Origin: Rhodobacteraceae bacterium EhC02 | GTDB lineage: Bacteria; Pseudomonadota; Alphaproteobacteria; Rhodobacterales; Rhodobacteraceae | NCBI GenBank assembly: GCA_001650895.1 | Contig: LXYH01000006.1 | Location: 124,001-188,000 of the forward strand | DNA length: 64,000 nucleotides | Direction of reading: 5' to 3' | Shown here: positions 1 to 8,270 of the stretch, piece after piece | Position numbering within the stretch: the first letter of the stretch is position 1 | Layout: every line of letters begins with the position of its first letter | Program-made: the position numbers and the translations under genes | Notes under the pieces: model-generated | What the model saw: only the letters and a program-made list of their open reading frames with translations | Told to the model about the DNA's origin: nothing | Databases searched by the model: none

Positions 1-130
1 GACCGGGCTGGTACAGGCCTATATCTTCGCGGTCCTCGCGATGGTCTTCATTGCCGCCGCCCTCGAGCCGGGCAAGGCCCCCGGCACCGATGCGGGTCCG
101 ACCACCTTCCCAACCGAAAAGGAAACCTGA
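1..130 (+). CDS. atpB: N-type ATPase F0 subunit a, C-terminal end (partial)
   Basis: The window opens inside a reading frame (second base onward) that gives 42 residues: a hydrophobic stretch (TGLVQAYIFAVLAMVFIAAA) followed by a short polar tail. This fits the last membrane helix of F0 subunit a, the stator channel beside the c-ring. The stop codon overlaps the next start as TGATG, and the genes that follow are atpE, atpF, atpA and atpG, which is the N-ATPase order (BEFAG). Identification rests on this context plus the GLVQAYIF-type final helix. The N-terminal part, and the expected atpD, atpC, atpQ and atpR, would lie before the window. Confidence 0.8.
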   Translation, partial: TGLVQAYIFAVLAMVFIAAALEPGKAPGTDAGPTTFPTEKET

Positions 131-375
131 TGGACTATCTCAGCCATGTCAGCATCGTCTGTGCGGCCTTTACCGTGGCTTTCGGCGCGATAGGCCCCGC
201 CCTGGCCGAAGGTCGCGCCGTTGCCGCCGCGATGGACGCCATCGCGCGCCAACCGGAAGCGGCCAACACGATCTCGCGCACGCTTTTCGTCGGCCTGGCC
301 ATGATCGAGACAACGGCAATCTATTGCCTGGTGATCGCGCTGCTGCTGCTGTTCGCCAACCCGCTTCTGGCGTGA
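130..375 (+). CDS. atpE: N-type ATPase F0 subunit c
   Basis: This 81-residue proteolipid forms the rotor ring of the ATPase. It has two membrane helices joined by the ARQPEA loop (residues 39-44), the classic c-subunit hairpin. The ion-binding carboxylate in helix 2 is E60 in an IETTAIY motif; E-T/S plus Tyr65 resembles the sodium-binding signature of bacterial c-rings. Helix 1 carries a second carboxylate, E27 (GPALAEG), where sodium-type c subunits usually have Gln. Two carboxylates per hairpin is a known property of N-ATPase c subunits. Whether the ring moves H+ or Na+ cannot be settled from sequence. The start overlaps the atpB stop. Confidence 0.92.
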   Translation: MDYLSHVSIVCAAFTVAFGAIGPALAEGRAVAAAMDAIARQPEAANTISRTLFVGLAMIETTAIYCLVIALLLLFANPLLA

Positions 376-379
376 CCAC

Positions 380-1117
380 ATGACGATCGACTGGTGGACC
401 CTTGGATTGCAGGCGGTCAACGTCCTGATCCTTGTCTGGCTGCTGTCACGGATTTTCTGGAGGCCGGTGGCAGCAGCCATCACAAGGCGGCAGGACACGG
501 TCGAGGGCATGCTGAAAGATGCAAAGGCCACGCAAGCCAAAGCCGATGACATGCTGGCCGAGGTCCTGGCCGCGCGCGAAGGAATGGCAGCGGAACGCAA
601 CACGCTGCTGAGCGAGGCCGCCCTTCAGGCCGAGGGTGCGACCAAGGCCGCCTTGCAGGAGGCCGCCAGCAAGGCCGAAGCCCTGCTGAAAGCGGCGCAG
701 CTTGAAAGCGTGCACATCAACGAGGCCAACCGCATGGTCGCGGCGGCGCAATCGGCCCAGCTTGCCGTGGACATTGCCCGCAAGCTGCTGGCGCGGCTTG
801 ATGCCGGAAAGGCCAAGGAGCCGTTTCTGGATCAGCTGATCGACGCTCTCGATACGCTGCCGGCAAAGGACAAGGCGGCGCTTGCGGGGGCGACGGGCGG
901 TGTCGATCTGATCAGTGCGTCGGAACTGGACAGCGCCACACGGATGCGGATCGAAACAGCCGTCGCAGCGGCACTTGATGGTCAGCCGCAGTTGAATTTC
1001 CAAACGGACCCCGCACTGATCGCCGGTTTCGAACTGCGTACACGGCATTTCGTGCTGCAGAGCAGCTGGGCGGCGGATCTCGACGCCATACTGAGGGACC
1101 TCAAGGATGCGGCCTGA
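380..1117 (+). CDS. atpF: N-type ATPase F0 subunit b, long form
   Basis: The protein has 245 residues, clearly longer than the roughly 160 of ordinary b subunits. One N-terminal membrane helix (about residues 8-28) leads into a long alanine/lysine/glutamate-rich helical region (about 40-140) typical of the peripheral stalk. The extra C-terminal 90 or so residues are globular-looking. N-ATPase operons are known to lack a separate delta gene (atpH), and none is present between atpE and atpG here, so the extension may take over contact with F1 (inference). The gene overlaps atpA by 11 bases. Confidence 0.88.
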   Translation: MTIDWWTLGLQAVNVLILVWLLSRIFWRPVAAAITRRQDTVEGMLKDAKATQAKADDMLAEVLAAREGMAAERNTLLSEAALQAEGATKAALQEAASKAEALLKAAQLESVHINEANRMVAAAQSAQLAVDIARKLLARLDAGKAKEPFLDQLIDALDTLPAKDKAALAGATGGVDLISASELDSATRMRIETAVAAALDGQPQLNFQTDPALIAGFELRTRHFVLQSSWAADLDAILRDLKDAA

Positions 1118-2654
1118 CACAAAGGACTGGCTGACCGGCGCTCGCAGTGTTCTGGCGCGCACGACGCTTGGCCCCAGGGCAGAGCACAGGGGCCGCGTTG
1201 AAGAGATCGCCGACGGGGTCGCGATGATCTCGGGGCTGCGGGATGTGCGGCTCGATGAGGTTCTGCGCTTTGAGGGTGGGCAGTTCGGGTTTGCGCGGGT
1301 GCTGAACCCGGATCTGGTGGGCTGTGTGCTTCTGGACGCGGCGAGCAGGGTCGAGGCCGGTGACATGGTTTTCGGCACAGGCGAGGTTGTCAGCGTTCCG
1401 GTCGGCAACGCCCTGCTGGGCCGGATCGTCGATCCGCTGGGTCGCCCGCTTGATCGCAAGGGCACGGTGCTGTCCGAGACGCGCTGGCCCATCGAACGCC
1501 CCGCCCCTTCCGTCATAGAACGTGATCTTGTGACCGAACCTGTGCAAACCGGGATCGTCGTGGTGGACACCCTTTTTCCGCTTGGACGGGGCCAGAGAGA
1601 GTTGATCGTGGGCGACCATTCGACCGGCAAGACAACCCTGGCCATCGACACGCTGATCGCCCAGCGCAACAGCGACATGATCTGCATCTATGTGGCTGTC
1701 GGGCAAAAGACATCCAGCGTGCGGCGGGCCATCGATGCCTTGCAGGCAGAGGGCGCGTTCGATCGCTGTATCGTCCTTGTGGCCAGTGCGGCCTCTGCGC
1801 CGGGCCTGCAATGGATCGCCCCCTACGCGGGCATGACAATGGCCGAATACTTCCGGGACCGGGGTCAACATGCTCTGGTCGTGATCGACGATCTTTCGAA
1901 ACATGCGGCGACCCATCGTGAAATCGCCCTGCTGACCCACCAGTCACCGGGGCGCGAGGCCTATCCGGGCGATGTGTTCTACATCCACGCCCGCCTTCTG
2001 GAACGCGCGGCGAAACTGTCAAAGGCCCGCGGCGGTGGGTCACTGACGGCCTTGCCCATTGCCGAAACCGTTGCCGGCAACCTCTCGGCCTTCATCACGA
2101 CCAACCTGATATCGATCACCGACGGGCAGATCGTGCTGGATGCGCCATTGTTTCATCAGGGTCAGAAACCCGCCGTGGATGTGGGGCTGAGCGTCAGCCG
2201 CGTCGGTGGCAAGACACAGACACGGATGCTGCGCGAGGCCGCAGGATCGCTGCGTCTGGACTATGCGCAATTCCTCGAACTCGAAGTGTTCAGCCGCTTC
2301 GGCGGAATGCCCGAAGACCGCGTACGCCAACAACTGACACGGGGCGAACGGATCCGCAGGATTCTGCGCCAGCCCCCGCATCACCCTTTCCGCCTGGCGG
2401 ATGAGGTCGCATTGCTGCTGGCCGTGCAAACCGGCGCACTGGATGCGCTGCCCCCCGAAGCTGTGGACGCTTTTCAGGCGCGGCTTGCCGCAGCGCTTGA
2501 CAGCGAGGCGGCAGATATCCTTGCAGATATTGCGCGGACCGGAACGCTTGAGACAGCAGGACGCGAAGTGCTTGTCGCGGTGATCAACCGACTTGCCGGT
2601 TCTCTGGCCAACGAAACGCCGGGCGACGGCGACCCGTCAGGTCCGGTGACATGA
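1107..2654 (+). CDS. atpA: N-type ATPase F1 subunit alpha
   Basis: This 515-residue subunit of the F1 hexamer is close to the usual alpha length. The P-loop is at residues 169-176 (GDHSTGKT, against the common GDRQTGKT), followed by the alpha-family segments [10 protein letters not shown] and [10 protein letters not shown]. The C-terminal helical domain is present. Start ATG lies inside the end of atpF, and the stop overlaps atpG as ATGA, so translation is likely coupled. The divergent P-loop and position in the BEFAG order distinguish it from the housekeeping F-ATPase alpha, which Rhodobacteraceae encode elsewhere. Confidence 0.93.
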   Translation: MRPDTKDWLTGARSVLARTTLGPRAEHRGRVEEIADGVAMISGLRDVRLDEVLRFEGGQFGFARVLNPDLVGCVLLDAASRVEAGDMVFGTGEVVSVPVGNALLGRIVDPLGRPLDRKGTVLSETRWPIERPAPSVIERDLVTEPVQTGIVVVDTLFPLGRGQRELIVGDHSTGKTTLAIDTLIAQRNSDMICIYVAVGQKTSSVRRAIDALQAEGAFDRCIVLVASAASAPGLQWIAPYAGMTMAEYFRDRGQHALVVIDDLSKHAATHREIALLTHQSPGREAYPGDVFYIHARLLERAAKLSKARGGGSLTALPIAETVAGNLSAFITTNLISITDGQIVLDAPLFHQGQKPAVDVGLSVSRVGGKTQTRMLREAAGSLRLDYAQFLELEVFSRFGGMPEDRVRQQLTRGERIRRILRQPPHHPFRLADEVALLLAVQTGALDALPPEAVDAFQARLAAALDSEAADILADIARTGTLETAGREVLVAVINRLAGSLANETPGDGDPSGPVT

Positions 2655-3496
2655 CCGCGCGATTGGCAGAAATCAGCGCGCGGATCACGGCGGTTCGCCA
2701 GCTTGGGACAGTCGTGAATGCCATGAAGGGTATCGCGGCCGGCCGCGCGCGGATTGCACGCATGCAAGTCCAGGCAGTCGACGGTTATGCCGCCACGATT
2801 TCATCGGCGATGGCGCATGCGTTGGGGCCTGACATCTCGATGGTGCAGGCCAGGTCCATGTCCGGGTCCGGCAAGCCTGGCCTGTTGGTCTTTTGCGCCG
2901 AACAGGGATTTGCCGGGGCTTTTTCCGAGCGTGTGATCGACAGCATCGGACCGGAGCTTGATCCCGACAGGATGTTCCTGATCGGAACACGCGGCCTTTC
3001 CATCGCTGCGGCGCGCGGGATTGTGCCTGCCTGGACCACGGCCATGCCCTCGCACAGCCCCGGCATTCCCAAGCTTGCCGACAGGATCACGACAGCCATT
3101 TTTGCAATGGTCGGCACGGAACGGATCGACCGGCTTGATGTGGTGTTTACCGGATCGGACAGAGGGCGTCAGACCATCAAGCGCCAATCCCTGTTTCCCG
3201 TCGACATGTCGCATTTTCCCAAGGCAACCGGGGAACGCCCGCTGATGCAGGTCCCGATTGACGGGCTGATCGATTCGCTTGGCCGGGAATATCTGCATGC
3301 GCTGATCTGCAAGGCGGCGCTTCATGCCTTTGCCGCCGAAAACGAAGCGCGAATGGACGCCATGTCTGCAGCAGGCAGCCAGATCGCGCGCGAGCTTGAA
3401 ACCTTTCAGGCCTTGCTGCGCCAGGTGCGACAGGAAGACATCACAGCCGAGATCATCGAGCTTGGCACAGGTGCGAAAAATGCGCAGGGCATCTGA
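2651..3496 (+). CDS. atpG: N-type ATPase F1 subunit gamma
   Basis: This 281-residue central-stalk subunit couples c-ring rotation to F1. The N-terminal helix ([26 protein letters not shown]) matches the gamma pattern of a long coiled coil with an M-K-x-I/V-A element, and the C-terminal helix carries the complementary coiled-coil segment ending in [14 protein letters not shown]. The middle is more divergent than in housekeeping gamma, as expected for N-ATPases. It is the last gene of the operon: the next feature is a tRNA on the other strand. I see no strong terminator in the 146 bases that follow. Confidence 0.88.
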   Translation: MTARLAEISARITAVRQLGTVVNAMKGIAAGRARIARMQVQAVDGYAATISSAMAHALGPDISMVQARSMSGSGKPGLLVFCAEQGFAGAFSERVIDSIGPELDPDRMFLIGTRGLSIAAARGIVPAWTTAMPSHSPGIPKLADRITTAIFAMVGTERIDRLDVVFTGSDRGRQTIKRQSLFPVDMSHFPKATGERPLMQVPIDGLIDSLGREYLHALICKAALHAFAAENEARMDAMSAAGSQIARELETFQALLRQVRQEDITAEIIELGTGAKNAQGI

Positions 3497-3642
3497 AAAC
3501 GTCGCAACCATGCCGCGCTTTGACCGTCCATCGGGACGTGTTCGCGCCTCGTCAGGCAGAATGCCCCGTTCATCCGGGCGGTGACAGGCGATGCCGGACA
3601 GTCGCCCGCAGATCCAGCCCAACAGCTACATTCGAGGATCAG

Positions 3643-3718
3643 TGGTGAGCCGTGCAGGATTCGAACCTGCGACCCACTGATTAAAAGTCAGTTGCTCTAC
3701 CAACTGAGCTAACGGCCC
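3643..3718 (-). tRNA. tRNA-Lys (anticodon TTT)
   Basis: On the minus strand the 76 bases fold as a complete cloverleaf. The acceptor GGGCCGT pairs with ACGGCTC with one G-U pair. The D-loop is TAGCTCAGTTGGTAGAGCA, the anticodon loop is CTTTTAA with anticodon TTT, and the T-arm contains GGTTCGAATCC. The CCA end is encoded. It is convergent with atpG and divergent from dapF. Confidence 0.97.
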
Positions 3719-3836
3719 ACTAAGGCGCGCTTCTAGAAAGACCCGGGCAGAGGGTCAACCCCGAAAATCGACCTTTCTTTCCAGCATACTGGAATAACGC
3801 TGCGGGCCAGAGTATATGCGCGCCATGAAAGCGGAC

Positions 3837-4685
3837 ATGACAACGGGCTTGCCCTTCATGAAGATGCACGGGTTGGGCAACGACTTTGTCGTTCTCGATG
3901 CGCGCCGTCATGGTCTAGGCAATTCCGGCGGCGGTGGGGATGGACTGTCGAATTCACTGGTCACAGCCATCGCGGACCGCCATCGCGGCATCGGTTTCGA
4001 CCAGCTTGCCGTGATCTCGGACACCGGGGCCGGTGACGCACATCTGACCTTCTACAATGCCGACGGATCGACATCGGCCGCCTGTGGCAACGCGACACGC
4101 TGCATCGCGCGCTTTCTCATGGATGAAACCGGGGTCTCGGCGCTGACCCTGACCACGGACCGCGGTGTGCTGCAGGCCGTGGATGCCGGACAGGGCCTGA
4201 CCTCTGTCAACATGGGCCAGCCGCAACTGGACTGGTCCGAGATTCCGTTGGCCGGTCCGATGGACACGCTGGAACTGCCCATCGACGGTGCGCCGACGGC
4301 CACGGGCATGGGCAACCCGCATTGCACGTTTTTCGTCGCCGACGCCGAAGCGGTCGATCTTGCCGCGCAAGGCGCGCGGATGGAACATCATCCTCTGTTT
4401 CCGCAACGGACGAACGTGCAGTTCGCCTCGGTTCTGGGGCCCGACCATCTGCGCATGCGGGTCTGGGAACGTGGCGTCGGGGTCACCCTGGCCTCGGGCT
4501 CGTCCTCCTGCGCCACGGCGGTGGCTGCGGGGCGGCGCGGACTGACGGGGCGGCGCGTCACGATCTCGCTGGATGGCGGCGACCTTGTGGTCGAATGGCG
4601 CGAGGACGGCGTCTGGATGACCGGTGCGACCATGCATGTCGCCTCCGGCCATCTGACCCAGGCTTTCCTGGACAGTGCGCAATGA
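3837..4685 (+). CDS. dapF: Diaminopimelate epimerase
   Basis: DapF converts LL- to meso-diaminopimelate for lysine and peptidoglycan. The family start motif MKMHGLGNDFVVLD is clear. The first catalytic Cys is C83 in ADGSTSAACGNATRC. At the second catalytic position, where the family has ACGSGACA or ACGTGACA, the sequence reads ASGSSSCA: Ser220 replaces the catalytic Cys while C225 remains (numbered from ATG 3837). I chose ATG 3837 because it places the conserved motif 8 residues in; ATGs at 3816 and 3825 are possible. The stop overlaps mtaB as ATGA. It is probably active because no other DapF is in view, but the substitution deserves checking. Confidence 0.9.
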   Translation: MTTGLPFMKMHGLGNDFVVLDARRHGLGNSGGGGDGLSNSLVTAIADRHRGIGFDQLAVISDTGAGDAHLTFYNADGSTSAACGNATRCIARFLMDETGVSALTLTTDRGVLQAVDAGQGLTSVNMGQPQLDWSEIPLAGPMDTLELPIDGAPTATGMGNPHCTFFVADAEAVDLAAQGARMEHHPLFPQRTNVQFASVLGPDHLRMRVWERGVGVTLASGSSSCATAVAAGRRGLTGRRVTISLDGGDLVVEWREDGVWMTGATMHVASGHLTQAFLDSAQ

Positions 4686-5947
4686 CCTTGCAGCCGCCGA
4701 AATTCGCCACTTTCGGGTGCCGCCTGAACGCCTATGAGACAGAGGCGATGAAGGATCTGGCGACCCGGGCGGGCCTGTCAGGGGCAGTGATCGTGAACAC
4801 ATGCGCCGTCACCTCGGAAGCCGTGCGCAAGGCACGCCAGGAGATCCGACGCCTGCGCCGCGAAAACCCGGATGCGCGCCTGATCGTCACCGGCTGCGCC
4901 GCGCAGACCGAGCCCGAGACATTCTCGACCATGCCGGAGGTGGATCTGGTCATCGGGAATACCGAAAAGATGCAGCCCGAGACATGGATGCGCCTTTCCC
5001 CCGATTTCATCGGACAGACCGAGCGTGTGCAGGTCGATGACATCATGAGCGTGACGGAAACCGCTGGTCACCTGATCGACGGTTTCGGCACCCGCTCGCG
5101 CGCCTATGTGCAGGTGCAGAACGGGTGCGATCATCGCTGCACCTTCTGCATCATCCCTTACGGGCGCGGCAATTCCCGCTCGGTGCCTGCAGGTGTGGTG
5201 GTGGACCAGATCAAGCGTCTGGTCGATTCGGGCTATAACGAGGTCGTGCTGACCGGGGTCGACCTGACAAGCTGGGGCGCCGATCTGCCGGCAACACCCA
5301 AGCTGGGTAATCTGGTCATGCGGATCCTGCGCCTTGTCCCCGACCTGCCTCGGCTGCGCATCAGCTCCATCGATTCCATCGAGGTCGACGAGAACCTGAT
5401 GCAGGCCATCGCCACGGAGACGCGCCTGATGCCGCATCTGCACCTGTCCTTGCAGCATGGCGATGACCTGATCCTCAAGCGGATGAAACGGCGGCACCTG
5501 CGCGACGATGCGATCAGGTTCACCCGGCAAGCCCTTGCCCTGCGCCCCGAGATGACCTTCGGCGCGGATATAATCGCAGGGTTTCCCACGGAAACCGAAG
5601 AGCATTTCCAGAACTCACTGCGCCTGGTCGAAGATTGCAGCCTGACCTGGCTGCATGTCTTTCCCTATTCGCCACGCCCCGGCACACCGGCCGCGCGCAT
5701 GCCGCAAGTCAAGGGCGCGGCGATCAAGGACCGCGCCGCCAGGCTGCGCGCGGCGGGCGATGCGCGGGTCATGACCCATCTGCAGCAGCAGATTGGCTTG
5801 ACCCATCACGTGTTGATGGAAAACCCGCATATGGGCCGGACAGAGCAGTTTACCGAAGTGGCATTCGACACCCCACAGGCCGAAGGCCGGATCGTCACCG
5901 CGACGATCACCGGGGTACGCGGCACGCAACTGCTCGCCCGGGTCTGA
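4682..5947 (+). CDS. mtaB: tRNA t6A37 methylthiotransferase
   Basis: This 421-residue radical-SAM enzyme converts t6A37 to ms2t6A37 in tRNAs reading ANN codons. The N-terminal methylthiotransferase domain has its three cluster cysteines in FGCRLN, NTCAVTS and TGCAAQ. The radical-SAM motif C149-x3-C153-x2-C156 (CDHRCTFC) follows, then a TIM barrel with LSLQHGDD and GFPTETEE, and a short TRAM-like C-terminus. I place the start at ATG 4682, overlapping the dapF stop; the frame is open far upstream inside dapF but has no homology there. MtaB is preferred over MiaB because of the FGCRLNAYE and HRCTFCIIPYGRG signatures. Confidence 0.92.
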   Translation: MTLQPPKFATFGCRLNAYETEAMKDLATRAGLSGAVIVNTCAVTSEAVRKARQEIRRLRRENPDARLIVTGCAAQTEPETFSTMPEVDLVIGNTEKMQPETWMRLSPDFIGQTERVQVDDIMSVTETAGHLIDGFGTRSRAYVQVQNGCDHRCTFCIIPYGRGNSRSVPAGVVVDQIKRLVDSGYNEVVLTGVDLTSWGADLPATPKLGNLVMRILRLVPDLPRLRISSIDSIEVDENLMQAIATETRLMPHLHLSLQHGDDLILKRMKRRHLRDDAIRFTRQALALRPEMTFGADIIAGFPTETEEHFQNSLRLVEDCSLTWLHVFPYSPRPGTPAARMPQVKGAAIKDRAARLRAAGDARVMTHLQQQIGLTHHVLMENPHMGRTEQFTEVAFDTPQAEGRIVTATITGVRGTQLLARV

Positions 5948-5952
5948 CCAGT

Positions 5953-6016
5953 TTCTTCTTGCCGCAAGTATCCTCGGGGGGAGTCCCGCAGGGACCGGGG
6001 GGCAGACAGCCCCCCG
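5953..6016 (+). repeat. Dispersed intergenic element, copy A (with hairpins)
   Basis: Six bases after the mtaB stop lies TTCTTCTTGC, then CGC, then AAGTATCC (5953-5973), matching three other places in the window. It continues into a G-rich hairpin pair: GTCCC-gca-GGGAC at 5983-5995 and CGGGGGGC-agaca-GCCCCCCG at 5996-6016. The second could also serve as a weak terminator for mtaB although no T-run follows. Copy B near 22.15 kb repeats both the core and the hairpins. Confidence 0.7.
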
Positions 6017-6094
6017 CCTTGCCCGGCAGCCAGTTTACAGCCGCCCCGAACTGGGCCTAGTGTCGCGCGGAACAGTCAGGAAGGACCCATCACC

Positions 6095-6700
6095 ATGAAA
6101 CTCGTCTCGTCCCCCGCCTCGCCCTTTGTGCGCAAGGTGCATGCGGTGCTGCATGAAACCGGCCAGCTTGCCGATGTCACGGTGATGGGCGTCAAGACTT
6201 CGCCCGTGGCCACCGCCGCCGAGGTCGCGACAGCCAATCCGCTGGGCAAGATCCCGGCCCTGCTGCGCGAGGACGGCCCCGCGATCTATGACAGCCGCGT
6301 CATCACCCGCTTCCTCGATGCCCGCGCCGGTGGCAAGCTATATCCCGAGGCACGCATCTGGGAGGTTCTGACCCTTGAGGCAACAGCCGACGGTATCATG
6401 GACGCAGCCGTCTCGATGACATACGAGCGCCGCATCCGCCCGGAAGACAAGGTCTACGAACCCTGGATCGAGGCGCAGTGGTCCAAGGTGTCGCGCGCGC
6501 TCGATGCATTGAACGAGCGCTGGATGAGCCACCTGGAAGGGCCGCTGTGCATGGGGCAGCTGGCCGTGGGATGCGCGCTTGGCTATCTTGATTTCCGGCA
6601 TGATGCGCGCCAGTGGCGCAAGGATCGCGGCGCGCTTGACGATTGGTATGCCGCCTTCTCGCAGCGCCCCTCGATGCTGGCGACCGCGCCGACGGATTAA
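6095..6700 (+). CDS. Glutathione S-transferase family protein
   Basis: The 201-residue protein has an N-terminal thioredoxin fold beginning MKLVSSPASPFVRKV, with Ser at the usual GST active position, cis-Pro in GKIPAL and the YDSRVI glutathione-contact segment (about residues 68-74). An all-helical C-terminal domain follows. It resembles the short bacterial GSTs of the YibF/beta-like type; the substrate cannot be predicted. AGGAAGG precedes the ATG. It stands alone and ends before a strong bidirectional hairpin at 6740. Confidence 0.85.
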   Translation: MKLVSSPASPFVRKVHAVLHETGQLADVTVMGVKTSPVATAAEVATANPLGKIPALLREDGPAIYDSRVITRFLDARAGGKLYPEARIWEVLTLEATADGIMDAAVSMTYERRIRPEDKVYEPWIEAQWSKVSRALDALNERWMSHLEGPLCMGQLAVGCALGYLDFRHDARQWRKDRGALDDWYAAFSQRPSMLATAPTD

Positions 6701-6739
6701 GCCTTCATGCGCCAACAGATGGCGTGTCAGGCCAGGCAA

Positions 6740-6768
6740 AAGGCCCCGCGCTGATTGCGCGGGGCCTT
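6740..6768. terminator. Bidirectional intrinsic terminator
   Basis: The perfect 12-bp stem AAGGCCCCGCGC / GCGCGGGGCCTT with a TGATT loop sits between the convergent GST and outer-membrane protein genes. It ends in short A/T runs on each side, so it may stop transcription from both. Confidence 0.75.
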
Positions 6769-6795
6769 GTCATGTCTTCCGGGTGGAACGTTTGG

Positions 6796-7446
6796 TCAGA
6801 AGCGGAACGACAGACCAAGGTTCAGCGCATTGCTGATCAGCCGGGTGTCCAAGGTGCCTCCGCCTTCCAGGTCCACCTTGTTGTCCGAAATGGTGAACTG
6901 GTATTCGCCGAAGGCCGCCCAACGGGCGTTCAGCTCATAGGACGCGCCCGCCGTCAGACGCAGGGCCGGTCCGGTGTATTGATATCCGTAGGTCCGGTTT
7001 CCATTCTCGGTCACATCAACATGGGGCACGGCGATGCCGATACCCGCACCCAGGTAAGGCGAGAACCGGTCGGCCCACTGGCCGGGCCAGCGCTTCATCA
7101 CGTTTGCCGTGGCGATGTTGTGCCCGTCCGTGAACTCCAGCCGGGAGAACCCTGCCGGCATCTCGTCGGCGGGGGCATAGAACTTGGCATGGGTCACTTC
7201 GATCCCGTAGCCGATGTTGTTCGGTTGCCACCACATTGCGCGCAGGCCGTAATAGGGCGGCATCGAGAAAGACTTTCCATCCCATCCGATGTTTTCGTCG
7301 AAGGAAGAGCCATCGGCGCGCTCGCCGCTGACGGTGCTGTGCGGGGCGGTCTGCCAGCCCCCGTAGACACTGATCTCGGTCTCCGCCATCAGCGGCAGCG
7401 ACGTCAGGACAAGGGCAGCAGCGGCGGCAACGATCTTTTTCAGCAT
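6796..7446 (-). CDS. Outer-membrane beta-barrel, LpxQ-like (lipid A oxidase family)
   Basis: This 216-residue protein has a signal peptide (MLKKIVAAAAALVLTSLPLMA, cleavage near residue 21) and ends in LGLSFRF, the terminal Phe of outer-membrane barrels. The early segment EISVYGGWQTAPHSTVSG and the following PPYYGLRAMWW resemble rhizobial LpxQ, which oxidises the proximal glucosamine of lipid A to 2-aminogluconate. I rely on remembered family features, so other small OMP families are possible. I chose ATG 7446 because it begins the signal peptide; the frame is open 69 bases further. It is divergent from petA across 251 bases. Confidence 0.6.
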   Translation of the reverse strand: MLKKIVAAAAALVLTSLPLMAETEISVYGGWQTAPHSTVSGERADGSSFDENIGWDGKSFSMPPYYGLRAMWWQPNNIGYGIEVTHAKFYAPADEMPAGFSRLEFTDGHNIATANVMKRWPGQWADRFSPYLGAGIGIAVPHVDVTENGNRTYGYQYTGPALRLTAGASYELNARWAAFGEYQFTISDNKVDLEGGGTLDTRLISNALNLGLSFRF

Positions 7447-7697
7447 GGTGATATCTTTCAGGCCTCGGGCGGTGTCCGGATGCTTACGATATTGTAACCG
7501 CAAGTTTGTTACCATAGCGGCGCGCGTCCGGCGTCACAATATCACAAGGTTGCACCAAAAGTCGCAGTTTGTCACATGAGGCCATTGTGCGCTGGACGAG
7601 ACGGGGTAGCCCCGCTACATACCGCGTCGGAAAGGCTGCGCTCGGCGCGGCCAGAACCTGTATACGGCCTGTTCGGCCCTGGAATGGAGAAAACCTC

Positions 7698-8258
7698 GTG
7701 TCACACGCAGACGATCACGAAGGCACCCGCAGAGATTTCCTTTATTACGCCACCGCTGGCGCCGGTGCCGTAACCGCAGGTGCAGCCATCTGGCCGCTGG
7801 TCAACCAGATGAACCCTTCGGCAGACGTTCAGGCCCTTTCATCGATTCGTGTCGATGTGTCGGGCGTCGAGCCCGGAACACAGCTGACCGTGAAATGGCT
7901 GGGCAAGCCCGTGTTCATCCGTCGCCGCACGGAAGCCGAAATCGAGGAGGCGCGCGCAGTCGAACTGAGCCAGCTTCCCGATCAGAACGCGCAGAACCGC
8001 AACGACATGTCCCTGGACGCATCCGACCAGAACCGCACGCTGGACGAAGCCGGCGAATGGCTGGTGATGATCGGCGTCTGTACGCACCTGGGTTGCGTGC
8101 CCATCGGTGACGGTTCGGGCGATTTTGGCGGCTGGTTCTGCCCCTGCCACGGCTCGCATTATGACAGCGCAGGTCGAATCCGCCGCGGCCCGGCACCACA
8201 GAACCTGTGGATCCCCGTTGCCGCCTTCGAAGACGAAACAACGATCAAGCTGGGTTAA
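7698..8258 (+). CDS. petA: Ubiquinol-cytochrome c reductase Rieske iron-sulfur subunit
   Basis: This is the [2Fe-2S] electron carrier of the cytochrome bc1 complex, 186 residues. The N-terminus has a twin-arginine motif ([14 protein letters not shown]) and one membrane anchor, and the head domain has the two Rieske boxes: C128-T-H130-L-G-C133 and C148-P-C150-H151. Cys128, His130, Cys148 and His151 ligate the cluster; C133 and C150 form the disulfide. I chose GTG 7698, preceded by GGAATGGAG, because the product then begins [13 protein letters not shown] like Rhodobacter PetA; the upstream in-frame extension has no family support. First gene of petABC. Confidence 0.97.
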   Translation: MSHADDHEGTRRDFLYYATAGAGAVTAGAAIWPLVNQMNPSADVQALSSIRVDVSGVEPGTQLTVKWLGKPVFIRRRTEAEIEEARAVELSQLPDQNAQNRNDMSLDASDQNRTLDEAGEWLVMIGVCTHLGCVPIGDGSGDFGGWFCPCHGSHYDSAGRIRRGPAPQNLWIPVAAFEDETTIKLG

Positions 8259-8270
8259 AGGAAAAGCAAC

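Noticed and set aside
3511-3584. Small Arg/Ser/Pro-rich open frame (24 codons) after atpG
   Set aside because: No ribosome site, no recognisable similarity and biased composition; likely chance.
4322-4681. In-frame upstream extension of mtaB
   Set aside because: It lies inside dapF, has Arg-rich shadow composition, and the ATG at 4682 gives the family-length protein with an ATGA overlap.
7488-7543. GATATTGT / ACAATATC inverted repeat between the LpxQ-like gene and petA
   Set aside because: Only 8-bp arms 40 bases apart in AT-rich DNA; too weak to list as an operator without conservation data.
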